Shown here piece by piece: positions 27,098 to 36,250 of a stretch of 64,000 nucleotides of DNA. Numbering within the stretch: the first letter of the stretch is position 1; each line of letters starts with the position of its first letter. The stretch is from Denitratimonas sp037478135 (GTDB lineage Bacteria; Pseudomonadota; Gammaproteobacteria; Xanthomonadales; Xanthomonadaceae). The notes below the pieces were generated by a model, which saw nothing but the letters and a program-made list of their open reading frames with translations, was not told the origin of the DNA and did no database searches. The DNA is taken from NCBI RefSeq assembly GCF_037478135.1, contig NZ_JBBHDV010000004.1, positions 62,001 to 126,000 of the forward strand. Direction: 5' to 3'. The translations under genes and the position numbers were made by a program.

Positions 27098-28174
27098 ATG
27101 AACCGTCATACCGATGACTTGCGCATTCGCCAGATCAAGCCGCTGCCGACGCCGTCCGATGTGATCTCGCAAGTGGTCTGCGATGACATGGCCTCGAACA
27201 CTGTCGCCCGCAGCCGTCGCGGCCTGCACGACATCCTGCACGGGCGCGATGATCGCCTCGCCGTGGTCATTGGGCCGTGCTCGATCCACGATCCGGTCGC
27301 GGCGCTGGACTACGCCCGCCGCCTGCTGCGCGAGCGCGAGCGCTTCGCCGACACGCTGGAAGTGGTGATGCGGGTCTACTTCGAAAAACCGCGCACCACG
27401 GTTGGCTGGAAAGGCCTGATCAACGATCCGTACCTGGACGGCAGTTTCCGCATCGACCAAGGACTGGTGCTAGCGCGCAGCCTGCTGCGCGACATCAATG
27501 CGCTGGGCCTGCCGGCCGGTTGCGAGTTCCTCGACATGATCACGCCGCAATACCTGGCCGATCTGGTGGCCTGGGGCGCGATCGGTGCGCGCACCACCGA
27601 GAGCCAGGTGCATCGTGAAATGGCTTCGGGGCTGTCCTGCCCGGTCGGCTTCAAGAACGGCACCGACGGCAATGTGAAGATCGCAGTCGACGCGGTCCAG
27701 GCCGCCGGCCATCCTCATCATTTCCTGGCCGTCACCAAGGATGGTCGCACCGCGATCGCGGCGACCGCCGGTAACGGTGATTGCCACGTCATTCTGCGCG
27801 GCGGCAGCCAGCCCAATTACGATGCCGCCAGTGTCGCAGCCGCCAGCGCGGTGCTGGAGAAGGCCGGCCTGCGCCCGCGCCTGATGATCGACGCCAGCCA
27901 TGCCAACAGCAGCAAGAAGCCGGAAAACCAGCCGGCGGTGATCGACGATATTGCCGCCCAGCTGGAAGCCGGCGAACGCCGCGTGGTTGGCGTCATGGTC
28001 GAAAGTCACCTCGTGACTGGGCGTCAGGATCAGATCGATGGCCAGCCGCTGGTCTACGGGCAGAGCATCACCGACGGCTGCATCGGCTGGGAGGATTCGG
28101 TCGCGGTGCTGGAACGGCTGGATCGCGCGGTGCGCGCACGCCGTGCCGTGGCTGCACGCGAAGCGGCGGCCTGA
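27098..28174 (+). CDS. 3-deoxy-7-phosphoheptulonate (DAHP) synthase, class I
   Basis: 358 residues, start at ATG 27098 with AGGAG. It catalyses the first step of the shikimate pathway from phosphoenolpyruvate and erythrose 4-phosphate. Motifs of the AroF/G/H type are complete: VIGPCSIHDP, YFEKPRTTVGWKGLINDP, GFKNGTDG, HVILRGG and DASHANSSKKP. Which amino acid inhibits the enzyme cannot be told from sequence. Transcription is probably controlled by the leader peptide and terminator at 26923-27057, which would make all three aromatic amino acids relevant signals. Confidence 0.95.
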   Translation: MNRHTDDLRIRQIKPLPTPSDVISQVVCDDMASNTVARSRRGLHDILHGRDDRLAVVIGPCSIHDPVAALDYARRLLRERERFADTLEVVMRVYFEKPRTTVGWKGLINDPYLDGSFRIDQGLVLARSLLRDINALGLPAGCEFLDMITPQYLADLVAWGAIGARTTESQVHREMASGLSCPVGFKNGTDGNVKIAVDAVQAAGHPHHFLAVTKDGRTAIAATAGNGDCHVILRGGSQPNYDAASVAAASAVLEKAGLRPRLMIDASHANSSKKPENQPAVIDDIAAQLEAGERRVVGVMVESHLVTGRQDQIDGQPLVYGQSITDGCIGWEDSVAVLERLDRAVRARRAVAAREAAA

Positions 28175-28203
28175 GGGGAAACCTCCGGTTCAATTCCGCC
28201 GGT

Positions 28204-29622
28204 TCAATCCCGCGAATGGACACTGTCCCGTGGCAGCGCCGCCTCCGGTTGCGAAGGCGAAAAGCCCAGTGCGGGCGCATCCGGCCAGGGCAGGTGCTGC
28301 ACCAGGCTGTAGCCGCGCTGCGTCAGTTGGCGTTGCGCCAGCCGGCTGATGCCGCCGGATGTCAGTACGGTGCCCTGCACGCAAGGTGCAGGGGCCGCGT
28401 CGAAGAAATCACGCACCTGGAACGTCCAGGAAAGATGGTCCACCGGCAGCGGCAGCAGGCATTCGCCGCTGGCGGTGTGGATTTCCAGCGTGGCGCCAAT
28501 CGGCACCAGCCGGATGCCACGCCGGGCGTCGCCGAGGTAGGCCGCGGTCAGGCGCAAGGTATTGATCAGGAAGCGTGCTTCCACTTCATCCCCGCTCATC
28601 AGTGCCACATCCAGCAGGGCCTCGCAGCCTTCCGCCGGCGCCAGATCGTGCAGCAGTTCCACCATCCGTGTCTGTAGCGCCGGCGTGAACGGGCGATGGC
28701 GGAAAAACCGGCGACGTTGCCGTGCGTCCTGGCAATGGGCCGACAGTCGCGCCTCGTTGCGCGCCAGCAGATCGTCCGGATCAAGCGTCCAGACCACCTC
28801 GTCGATCTGGCCGACATGGCCAACCATGTCTTCCAGTCCGCCGTCCAATCCGCCGAGTGCCAGCGAGCCCAGCGTGCGTCCGCCGGCACTGGCCCAGGTC
28901 AATGCATCCAGTCGCGGGCGCAGCAGCGGATTGCTGGTAGCCGGATCGACGCCCAGCTTTTGCGCCAGTTCGCGCCGGGCGCGGCTGTAGCCCAGCTCGC
29001 TGCGCACCAGCCGGGAGGTTTCGCGCACCGGCTTGCGGTACCAGGGGCGCGGTTCGGGATCGGAAACGCGGGTGGCGGTGAGCGGACCTTCCGCGTCGGA
29101 ATAGGGATTGCCGTCCTCGCCAAGACTGCGCTGGATGCGGTCGCCCAGGCGCGTGGCCCGCTGATCCAGCTTGCGCCATTGGCGCACGAAGTAGCGCGCC
29201 ACGCCGCCGGGCAGGCCGGTCACGGTGGCCAGCGGCTGGCGCGCGATCCGCGCCGCGCTGCGCCCGAGTGCGGTGGCCGCCTCGGTACTCGCCTGTGCCA
29301 GTGTTTCACTGACCGAGGCGTCATGCAGGGCTTCCACCGCCGGCATTTCGGCGATGCGCAGCGCCAGCATCTCGCGGCTTTCGGCAGGAATCTGGCCCCA
29401 GGGTGTGCGGATCAGGAAGCGGGCCTGGTAGCCCACCACGGGCACATCCGGATCGACCCGATAATCCGGACCGTGCAGCAGCGCCGGCATCACCAGATCG
29501 GCGGCATCCAGTTCGGGCTCCGCTTCAATCCGGGCATCGACCTCGGGTTGGGCCGGTAGCGCGCAGGACATCGCCGCCAACAGGCAGGCCAGTACAAAGC
29601 GGGCGGGCGGCAGCGGTTGCAT
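28204..29622 (-). CDS. Hypothetical exported protein
   Basis: 472 residues from ATG 29622, chosen because it gives a clean signal peptide (MQPLPPARFVLACLLAAMSC..., cleavage near LPA); ATG 29646 is an alternative. The mature part has no recognised domain. An Ala-rich helical stretch around residues 100-160 is followed by a basic region with YRKPVRETSRLVRSELGYSR, then a more globular C-terminal half. Convergent with DAHP synthase, 29 bases between the stops. Confidence 0.55.
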   Translation of the reverse strand: MQPLPPARFVLACLLAAMSCALPAQPEVDARIEAEPELDAADLVMPALLHGPDYRVDPDVPVVGYQARFLIRTPWGQIPAESREMLALRIAEMPAVEALHDASVSETLAQASTEAATALGRSAARIARQPLATVTGLPGGVARYFVRQWRKLDQRATRLGDRIQRSLGEDGNPYSDAEGPLTATRVSDPEPRPWYRKPVRETSRLVRSELGYSRARRELAQKLGVDPATSNPLLRPRLDALTWASAGGRTLGSLALGGLDGGLEDMVGHVGQIDEVVWTLDPDDLLARNEARLSAHCQDARQRRRFFRHRPFTPALQTRMVELLHDLAPAEGCEALLDVALMSGDEVEARFLINTLRLTAAYLGDARRGIRLVPIGATLEIHTASGECLLPLPVDHLSWTFQVRDFFDAAPAPCVQGTVLTSGGISRLAQRQLTQRGYSLVQHLPWPDAPALGFSPSQPEAALPRDSVHSRD

Positions 29623-29785
29623 CGGTTGTGGATTTGGATGGCGCAAACGGGCGCGAGTATAGGCAGCTGCCCGCCCGTGCGAGGCTGTCTGCGGTTTGAA
29701 TCACGCGGACAAGTTCACAACCGATTAAGTGCCTGATGCCTAGCGTGCCTGGGAGCCATAACGGCCAGGTTGCAGGAGAACCACG

Positions 29786-30349
29786 ATGCGCATGCCGATC
29801 ATCCTTGTATTGAGTGGCGCCATACTGCTGGCGCTGGCGCTGCCGGGAGCCGCGCTTGCGCAGGGCTGGCGCCAGGATGTCGAACCGGTTTATGACTGGG
29901 CCGAAGTGGTGCGGGTCGAACCGCTGATCCGGATGATCGAAAAACCGTCTTACCAGCAGCAGTGCTGGGACGAGCCGGTGGTCCACCATGAGCCGGACCG
30001 TTATGTGCGCCACGACCGTCCACGCGCGCCGGCCGTGGTCGGCGGCATCATCGGTGGCGTGATCGGCAACCAGTTCGGGCATGGTCGCGGGCGCCACGCG
30101 GCCACCGCCGCCGGTGCGATGCTGGGTTACGAACTGGTGCGCGACTCACAGGGCGGCCACTACGTGCCGGGCCGCAGCTACACCCGTTACGAACGCCGCT
30201 GCGAACCGCAGGCCCACTATCAGCAGTACGAGCAGGTCACCGGTTACGAGGTCACCTACCGCTATCACGGCCGGCTATATCAGACCGTGACCGAGCATCC
30301 GCCCGGCCCGCAATTGCAGGTCCGGGTAGATGTAAGCCCGGCACACTGA
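29786..30349 (+). CDS. Glycine-zipper 2TM-domain (17-kDa surface antigen-like) protein
   Basis: 187 residues, AGGAG before the ATG. A signal peptide ends at ALAQ. The glycine zipper VVGGIIGGVIGNQFG.GRGRHAATAAGAMLG lies near residues 88-118 and inserts into or associates with membranes in this family. It is flanked by Tyr/His/Arg-rich segments (EPDRYVRHDRPR; HYQQYEQVTGYEVTYRYHG). No lipobox is seen. The protein is presumably an envelope component; its role is unknown. Confidence 0.8.
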   Translation: MRMPIILVLSGAILLALALPGAALAQGWRQDVEPVYDWAEVVRVEPLIRMIEKPSYQQQCWDEPVVHHEPDRYVRHDRPRAPAVVGGIIGGVIGNQFGHGRGRHAATAAGAMLGYELVRDSQGGHYVPGRSYTRYERRCEPQAHYQQYEQVTGYEVTYRYHGRLYQTVTEHPPGPQLQVRVDVSPAH

Positions 30350-30375
30350 TCCGGGTGTTCTCAGGGACGAGACGG

Positions 30376-30398
30376 ACGGGGCCTGCGGGCCCCGTTTT
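30376..30398 (+). terminator. Intrinsic terminator after the glycine-zipper gene
   Basis: ACGGGGCC (30376-30383), loop TGCG, GGCCCCGT (30388-30395) and a T-run TTTT. It separates this gene from the convergent YczE-like gene. Confidence 0.88.
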
Positions 30399-30404
30399 CG
30401 TTGC

Positions 30405-31088
30405 TCAGGTTTCCGCGTGCTGCGCGCTGGCGGGAGGTGCAATTTCCAGCGGCACCACCAGGCGTGGCAGGAAATACTGCGTCGCCGGCCCCACGCCCAG
30501 CGCGAACACCAGGGTGCCGGCGCCGACCACGCCCCCAAGCAGTACGCCGGCCAGCAGCACCGCCACTTCGATCAGGGTGCGTACTCGTCGGATCGGCCAG
30601 CCGCTGCGACGGGCCAGCCCGGTCATCAGGCCATCGCGCGGGCCGGTGCCCAACTGCGCGCCGATATACAGGCCGGTGGCGAAACCGCACAGCAGCACCC
30701 CGCCGAGCATCAGCAGCACGCGTGCCCACAGTGCATCCGGCGTGGCGATCAGCGCCAGGCCCAGATTGGCGAACGGGCCGATCATCAGCGTGTTCGCGAT
30801 CGTGCCCAGGCCCGGCTTCTGGCGCAGTGGAATCCAGATCAGCAGCACCGCGATCGAGGCCAGCACCATCACCACGCCGAAACTCAGCGGCAGGTGCCGC
30901 GCCAGACCCTGGTGGAACACATCCCAGGGCGAGGCACCGATGGCGGCGCGGATCATCATCGCTACCGACACGCCATACAGGGCAAGGCCGACGCCGAGCC
31001 GGGACAGGCGCACCGACAATTTTCCGGCGCGCAGCTGGGCCATAGGGCCCAGATTCAGCAAGCGGGCGCGGACAGGTGGGTTGTGCAT
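30405..31088 (-). CDS. YczE/YyaS/YitT-like membrane protein
   Basis: 227 residues from ATG 31088; 31118 and 31043 are other possible starts and none has a clear ribosome binding site. Five to six membrane helices are seen, with ASPWDVFHQGLA and QLGTGPRDGLMTGLARRSG, the two conserved loops of the YczE family. In Bacillus a member influences antibiotic export, but the general function is unknown. It starts just behind the tetR stop (12-42 bases) on the same strand, so the two are probably one transcript. Confidence 0.8.
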   Translation of the reverse strand: MHNPPVRARLLNLGPMAQLRAGKLSVRLSRLGVGLALYGVSVAMMIRAAIGASPWDVFHQGLARHLPLSFGVVMVLASIAVLLIWIPLRQKPGLGTIANTLMIGPFANLGLALIATPDALWARVLLMLGGVLLCGFATGLYIGAQLGTGPRDGLMTGLARRSGWPIRRVRTLIEVAVLLAGVLLGGVVGAGTLVFALGVGPATQYFLPRLVVPLEIAPPASAQHAET

Positions 31089-31130
31089 GGGCAAAGGAGT
31101 GGGGCGGAAGCGTGTCATCCGTAGCGGCGA

Positions 31131-31772
31131 TCAGGCCACCGGCTCCAGATGTGCGGGGTCGCTGGCGACGGCGCGCAGCGCCAGGTCGATCGCGGCCAGA
31201 CCGTCGCGCTTGAGATCGATATGTTCGGGATCCAGCAGGTACATGCGCAGGGCGCCGAAGATCACGAAGTGCAGGCTGCGCGCGCAGCTCTCCGGATCCA
31301 TGTCCGGACGCAACTGGCCCAGTGCTGCGGCGCGCGCGAAGGCGGCCGAAATCCGCGCATGGGTCTTGCGCATGCCGGCCTTGCGCAGATCGCTGATCGC
31401 ATCGCCTTCGGCCGGTACTTCGCTGCGCAGCTCGATGACCTCGATTACACAGCGTACCCGTGGCGTATTGGCAAGGTCGGAAAATGACGCACGCAGCATT
31501 TCGCGCAGATCGCGCAGCGGGGTAGTGCCATCGGCACGGGAAACGCGCTCAAGCCCGTGATAGAACGGCAAACTGACACGGTTCACCACCGCATCGACCA
31601 CTTCGGCCTTGTTCTTGAAGTGCCAGTACACCGCGCCCCGGGTGACGCCAGCGCGGGTCGCGATAGCTTCCAGGCTGGTGCGCGCGACACCGGATTCCAC
31701 CAGACAGTCCTCGGCCGCGTCGAGGATCGCCTCGCGGGTTTCCTGCGCGTCCTCCTTTGTTCTTCGTGCCAT
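31131..31772 (-). CDS. TetR/AcrR-family repressor of the adjacent RND efflux operon
   Basis: 213 residues from ATG 31772, with GGGAGAG seven bases upstream. The N-terminal helix-turn-helix (ARTSLEAIATRAGVTRGAVYWHFKNKAEV) is typical of AcrR, TtgR and SmeT. The C-terminal ligand domain is of usual size. It is divergent from the efflux operon, and the 152-base gap holds an 18-bp perfect palindrome inside the pump promoter. It should repress the pump until an effector (antibiotic, biocide or aromatic compound) binds. Confidence 0.92.
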   Translation of the reverse strand: MARRTKEDAQETREAILDAAEDCLVESGVARTSLEAIATRAGVTRGAVYWHFKNKAEVVDAVVNRVSLPFYHGLERVSRADGTTPLRDLREMLRASFSDLANTPRVRCVIEVIELRSEVPAEGDAISDLRKAGMRKTHARISAAFARAAALGQLRPDMDPESCARSLHFVIFGALRMYLLDPEHIDLKRDGLAAIDLALRAVASDPAHLEPVA

Positions 31773-31810
31773 TTTCAACTCTCCCATGAACATCGTGTTG
31801 GGAATGGTTC

Positions 31811-31840
31811 TTGACCAACATACATACATGTATGTATATT
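31811..31840 (+). promoter_or_regulatory. RND operon promoter with embedded 18-bp palindromic operator
   Basis: TTGACC (31811-31816) and TATATT (31835-31840), 18 bases apart, look like a good sigma70 promoter reading towards the efflux genes. The perfect palindrome ATACATACATGTATGTAT occupies 31820-31837, within the spacer and -10 box. On the other strand TATGTT (complement of 31817-31822) could be the -10 box of tetR. A dimeric TetR protein bound here would block both promoters. Confidence 0.8.
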
Positions 31841-31924
31841 ACACGAGTCAACCATGAACGCCCAGCGCCGCTTGCCATCGGCCTGGGCGTATCCTTTTCC
31901 AGCACCCAACAAGAAGGTAGCCCC

Positions 31925-33082
31925 ATGGCCACGTTCCCCCGCAAGCTCGCCCTGTCGCTGATTGCCGCGCTCGCTGTCGCAATGACCGCATGCAGTCCGG
32001 AAGAGCAGGGCGGCCCACCGCCCACGCCGGCCGTCACCGTCGCGGTACTTGGCGCGCAGGATGTCACGCTCACCCGTGAACTGCCGGGCCGCACCAACGC
32101 TTGGCTGGTGGCGGAAGTCCGCCCGCAGGTCAGTGGACTGATCGCCGAACGCCTGTTCACCGAGGGTGAACTGGTGCAGAAGGGCCAGCCGCTGTACCAG
32201 ATCGACGATGCCACGTACCGTGCCGCCGCGAACAGCGCGCGAGCCCAGCTGGCGCGTGCGCAGGCGACCCTGGCCGCGGCCAAACTGACCGCCGAGCGCA
32301 TCGCCGAGCTGGCGAAAATCGACGCGGTCAGCGTGCAGGACAACGACAATGCGACCGCCGCGCTGGCCCAGGCCCAGGCCGATGTCGGCGTCGCCCGTGC
32401 CGCTCTGGATGCCGCCAATGTGACGCTGGGCTATGCCCGCATCACCTCGCCGATCAGCGGGCGCATCGGCCGCTCCAATGTCACGCCGGGCGCGTTGGTC
32501 ACGGCCAATCAGCCGCAGGCGCTGGCCACGGTACAGCAGCTGGATCCGATCTATGTGGACGTGACCCAGTCCAGCACCGAGCTGCTCGAGCTGCGCCGTT
32601 CGCTGGACGAAGGGCGTCTTTCGCGCGGTGACGAATCAATGCCGGTGACGATCCTGCTGGAAGACGGCAGCGCCTTCCCGTATCAGGGCACGTTGAAGTT
32701 CTCCGAAGTGGCGGTGGATCCGAGCACCGGCTCCTTTGCGCTGCGGATCGAAGTGCCGAATCCGGACCATGTGCTGATGCCCGGCATGTATGTGCGTGCC
32801 GAACTGGCCGCCGGCATCCGGGCCGATGCAGTGCTGGTACCACAGCGTGCGATCGCGCGTGATCCCAAGGGCAACACCAGTGCCATGGTGGTCAACCCCG
32901 ACGGTGTCGTCGAGCGGCGTCCTGTCGTGGTGAGCCGCACCATTGGTGATCAGTGGCTGGTCGAGTCCGGCCTTGCCGCCGGTGACCGCGTGGTGATCGA
33001 AGGCCTGCAGAAGATCGCACCCGGCGCTCCGGTCCAGATCACCGACACCGTCGACAACGCCGTTAGCACCGGCCAGGAGTAA
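31925..33082 (+). CDS. RND efflux periplasmic adaptor (membrane fusion lipoprotein)
   Basis: 385 residues from ATG 31925 (AAGAAGG upstream). The lipoprotein signal peptide ends with the lipobox MTAC (Cys about 21). Beyond it: lipoyl/hairpin region (ITSPISGRIGRSNVTPG), beta-barrel and membrane-proximal domains, as in AcrA, MexA, TtgA and SmeD. It links the inner-membrane pump to the outer-membrane channel. First gene of the three-gene operon; the pump starts 6 bases later. Confidence 0.95.
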   Translation: MATFPRKLALSLIAALAVAMTACSPEEQGGPPPTPAVTVAVLGAQDVTLTRELPGRTNAWLVAEVRPQVSGLIAERLFTEGELVQKGQPLYQIDDATYRAAANSARAQLARAQATLAAAKLTAERIAELAKIDAVSVQDNDNATAALAQAQADVGVARAALDAANVTLGYARITSPISGRIGRSNVTPGALVTANQPQALATVQQLDPIYVDVTQSSTELLELRRSLDEGRLSRGDESMPVTILLEDGSAFPYQGTLKFSEVAVDPSTGSFALRIEVPNPDHVLMPGMYVRAELAAGIRADAVLVPQRAIARDPKGNTSAMVVNPDGVVERRPVVVSRTIGDQWLVESGLAAGDRVVIEGLQKIAPGAPVQITDTVDNAVSTGQE

Positions 33083-33088
33083 GCCCTC

Positions 33089-36000
33089 ATGGCACGATTC
33101 TTCATTGATCGCCCCATCTTTGCGTGGGTGATCGCGATCATCATCATGCTTGCCGGCGCGCTTTCCATCACCAATCTGCCGGTGTCGATGTATCCCAGCG
33201 TGGCGCCGCCTGCGGTCGAAATCCGGGCCACCTATCCGGGTGCCTCGGCACAGGTGCTCGAAGACTCGGTGACGCAGATCATCGAGCAGAGCATGACCGG
33301 CCTGGACGGCTTGATGTACTTCTCGTCGCAGTCCTCGTCCAACGGCTTTGCCACGGTCAAGCTCACGTTCGAAAGCGGAACCGATCCGGACATCGCGCAG
33401 GTGCAGGTGCAGAACAAGCTGCAGCTGGCGATGCCGCTGTTGCCGCAGGAAGTCCAGCGGCAAGGCGTCAACGTCGCCAAATCCATGAGCGGATTCCTGC
33501 AGGTCATCGGCTTTGTGTCCGAAGACGGCAGCATGGATCGCATCGACATCGCCGACTATGTCGGTGCCAATATCGTCGATCCGCTCAGCCGCGTGCCCGG
33601 CGTCGGCAACATCCAGGTGTTCGGCGGCAAGTACGCGATGCGCATCTGGCTGGATCCGAACAAGCTGCACGCCTACAAGCTGTCCATCGGTGAAGTCACG
33701 GCCGCGATCCGGGCGCAGAACGCGCAGGTCGCGGTGGGCCTGCTCGGCGGTGCCCCGGCCATCGACGGGCAACAGATCAACGCCACGATCAACGCACAGG
33801 ACCGGTTGCAGACCCCGGAGCAGTTCCGCGACATCATCGTGCGCAGCAACCCGGATGGCTCGGCGTTGCGGCTGGGTGACATCGCGCGGGTCGAAATGGG
33901 AACCGAAAGCTACGAGTTCCAGTCGCGTTACAACGGCCAGCCCGCTACCGGCGTGGCGATTTCGCTGGCGACCGGCGCCAACGCCCTGGATACCGCGGCG
34001 CGGGTGAAGGCCACGCTGACCGAGATCGAGCCCTTCTTCCCGCCCGGTATGAAGTCGGTCGTGCCGTTCGACACCACGCCGTTCGTGCAGGTTTCGATCA
34101 AGGGCGTCATCAAAACGCTGATCGAAGCCATCGTGCTGGTGTTCCTGGTGATGTACCTGTTCCTGCAGAACTTCCGCGCCACGATCATCCCGACCATCGC
34201 GGTGCCGGTGGTGCTGCTGGGCACCTTCGGCGTGCTCGCAGCGCTCGGCTTCTCGGTCAACATGCTGACAATGTTCGCGATGGTGCTGGCCATCGGCCTG
34301 CTCGTCGACGACGCCATCGTGGTGGTGGAAAACGTCGAGCGCATCATGGCCGAGGAAGGCCTGTCGCCGCTGGAGGCCACGCGCAAGTCGATGGACCAGA
34401 TCACCGGTGCGCTGGTCGGTATCGGTGTGGTGCTGTCGGCGGTGTTCGTGCCGATGGCCTTCATGTCCGGCTCGACCGGCGTCATCTATCGCCAGTTCTC
34501 CGCCACGATCGTGTCGGCGATGGCGCTGTCCGTGCTCGTGGCCATCGTGCTGACGCCGGCACTTTGCGCGACGATGCTCAAGCCGTTGAAGAAGGGCGAA
34601 AGCCACGATGCCAGACGTGGTCCGCTGGCGCGTTTCTTCGGCTGGTTCAACCGTGGTTTCGACCGCACCAGCGGCAGCTACCAGCGCGGCGTGCGCGGCA
34701 TCCTGGCGCGGCCGTGGCGCTTCATGGCGGTGTTCGTCGCGATGGTCGTGGTCATGGCCCTGATGTTCACGCGCCTGCCCAGCTCGTTCCTGCCGAATGA
34801 AGACCAGGGCGTGCTGATGTCGATGGTGCAGACGCCGGTTGGCGCCACCCAGGAACGCACGATCGAGGCGATCGAGCAGCTTGAGAAGCACTTCCTGGAA
34901 AACGAATCGGACATCGTGGAATCGGTGTTCGCGGTCCAGGGCTTCAGCTTTGCCGGCATGGGGCAGAACACCGGTATGGCCTTCATCAAGCTGACCGATT
35001 GGGCGGAACGTGGCGACGCTGAGAAGAGCGCCGAGGCCGTGGCAGGCCGTGGCATGGCGGCACTGAGCCAGATCAAGGACGCGATGATCTTCGTGTTCGC
35101 GCCTCCGGCGATGCCGGAACTGGGTGTGGCCAGTGGTTACGCCTTCTACCTCAAGGACAACGCCGGGCAAGGTCACGATGCATTGATCGCGGCACGCAAC
35201 CAGCTGCTGGGCATGGCCGCTGGCAGCCCGCTGCTAGCCAATGTCCGCCCCAACGGGCAGGAGGACACGCCGCAGTTGCGGATCCATGTCGACGTGGCCA
35301 AGGCCGGGGCGCTGGGGCTGTCCCAGGACGCCATCAACGCAACCTTGGCGGCGGCGTGGGGCGGGCAGTACATCGACGACTTCGTCGATCGCGGCCGTGT
35401 GAAACGCGTCTATATCCAGGCCGATGCACCGTTCCGCATGACGCCGGAGGATTTTGATCTGTGGTCGGTCAAGAACAACCAGGGCGAAATGGTGCCGTTC
35501 AGTGCTTTCGGCAGCTCGACCTGGGATTGGGGTTCGCCGCGTCTGGAACGCTACAACGGTGTTCCCGCCGTAGAAATCCAGGGTGAGGCCGCGCCGGGCG
35601 TGGCATCGGGCGATGCGATGCTGGAAATCGAGCGCCTGGCGGAGCAGCTGCCTACGGGATTTGCGATCGAGTGGACCGCGGTCTCGTACCAGGAGCGTGA
35701 AGCCGGTGCCCAGACGCCGCTGCTGTATGCCTTGTCGCTGTTGATCGTGTTCCTGTGTCTGGCCGCGCTGTATGAAAGCTGGTCGGTACCGACCGCGGTG
35801 CTGCTGGTGGCGCCGCTGGGCATTCTGGGTGCGGTGCTGGCCAACACCTTCCGCGGCATGGAGCGCGACGTCTACTTCCAGGTGGCGATGCTGACCACGG
35901 TGGGCCTGACCAGCAAGAACGGCATCCTGATCGTGGAGTTTGCCAAGGCCAACCTGGAAAGCGGTATGGAGCTGATCGCCGCCGTCATGCGCGCGGTTCG

Positions 36001-36250
36001 TGATCGTCTGCGTCCGATCATCATGACGTCGCTGGCGTTCGGTCTGGGCGTGTTGCCGCTGGCCATCGCCACCGGCGCAGGTTCCGGTGCGCAGCGCGCC
36101 ATCGGTACCGGCGTCGTGGGTGGCATGCTGGTGGGTACTGCGCTGGGCGTGTTCTTCATTCCGCTGTTCTTTGTCGTGATCCAGTTGATCTTCAACCGCA
36201 ACAAGACCCGCGAAGGCGCGACGTCGGAAGGAGCTGCCAGCCATGACTAA
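33089..36250 (+). CDS. RND multidrug efflux pump (AcrB/MexB/SmeE type)
   Basis: 1053 residues, 12 membrane helices and two large periplasmic loops. Proton-relay residues are present: Asp407 and Asp408 in LLVDDAIVVVENVER, Lys943 in TSKNGILIVEFAK and the Arg in RPIIMTSLAF. N-terminus MARFFIDRPIFAWVIAI is standard for HAE1 transporters. It exports drugs and detergents by proton antiport. The last codons overlap the start of the outer-membrane factor gene by 8 bases (ATGACTAA). Confidence 0.97.
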   Translation: MARFFIDRPIFAWVIAIIIMLAGALSITNLPVSMYPSVAPPAVEIRATYPGASAQVLEDSVTQIIEQSMTGLDGLMYFSSQSSSNGFATVKLTFESGTDPDIAQVQVQNKLQLAMPLLPQEVQRQGVNVAKSMSGFLQVIGFVSEDGSMDRIDIADYVGANIVDPLSRVPGVGNIQVFGGKYAMRIWLDPNKLHAYKLSIGEVTAAIRAQNAQVAVGLLGGAPAIDGQQINATINAQDRLQTPEQFRDIIVRSNPDGSALRLGDIARVEMGTESYEFQSRYNGQPATGVAISLATGANALDTAARVKATLTEIEPFFPPGMKSVVPFDTTPFVQVSIKGVIKTLIEAIVLVFLVMYLFLQNFRATIIPTIAVPVVLLGTFGVLAALGFSVNMLTMFAMVLAIGLLVDDAIVVVENVERIMAEEGLSPLEATRKSMDQITGALVGIGVVLSAVFVPMAFMSGSTGVIYRQFSATIVSAMALSVLVAIVLTPALCATMLKPLKKGESHDARRGPLARFFGWFNRGFDRTSGSYQRGVRGILARPWRFMAVFVAMVVVMALMFTRLPSSFLPNEDQGVLMSMVQTPVGATQERTIEAIEQLEKHFLENESDIVESVFAVQGFSFAGMGQNTGMAFIKLTDWAERGDAEKSAEAVAGRGMAALSQIKDAMIFVFAPPAMPELGVASGYAFYLKDNAGQGHDALIAARNQLLGMAAGSPLLANVRPNGQEDTPQLRIHVDVAKAGALGLSQDAINATLAAAWGGQYIDDFVDRGRVKRVYIQADAPFRMTPEDFDLWSVKNNQGEMVPFSAFGSSTWDWGSPRLERYNGVPAVEIQGEAAPGVASGDAMLEIERLAEQLPTGFAIEWTAVSYQEREAGAQTPLLYALSLLIVFLCLAALYESWSVPTAVLLVAPLGILGAVLANTFRGMERDVYFQVAMLTTVGLTSKNGILIVEFAKANLESGMELIAAVMRAVRDRLRPIIMTSLAFGLGVLPLAIATGAGSGAQRAIGTGVVGGMLVGTALGVFFIPLFFVVIQLIFNRNKTREGATSEGAASHD

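Noticed and set aside
28180..28203. Short tandem CCGGTTCAAT repeat after DAHP synthase
   Set aside because: Only two partial units between convergent stops; likely chance or a minor duplication without a function that can be argued.
32636..35176. 846-residue minus-strand ORF
   Set aside because: Antisense to the RND pump gene; dominated by His, Arg and Gln repeats that mirror the codon bias of the real gene.
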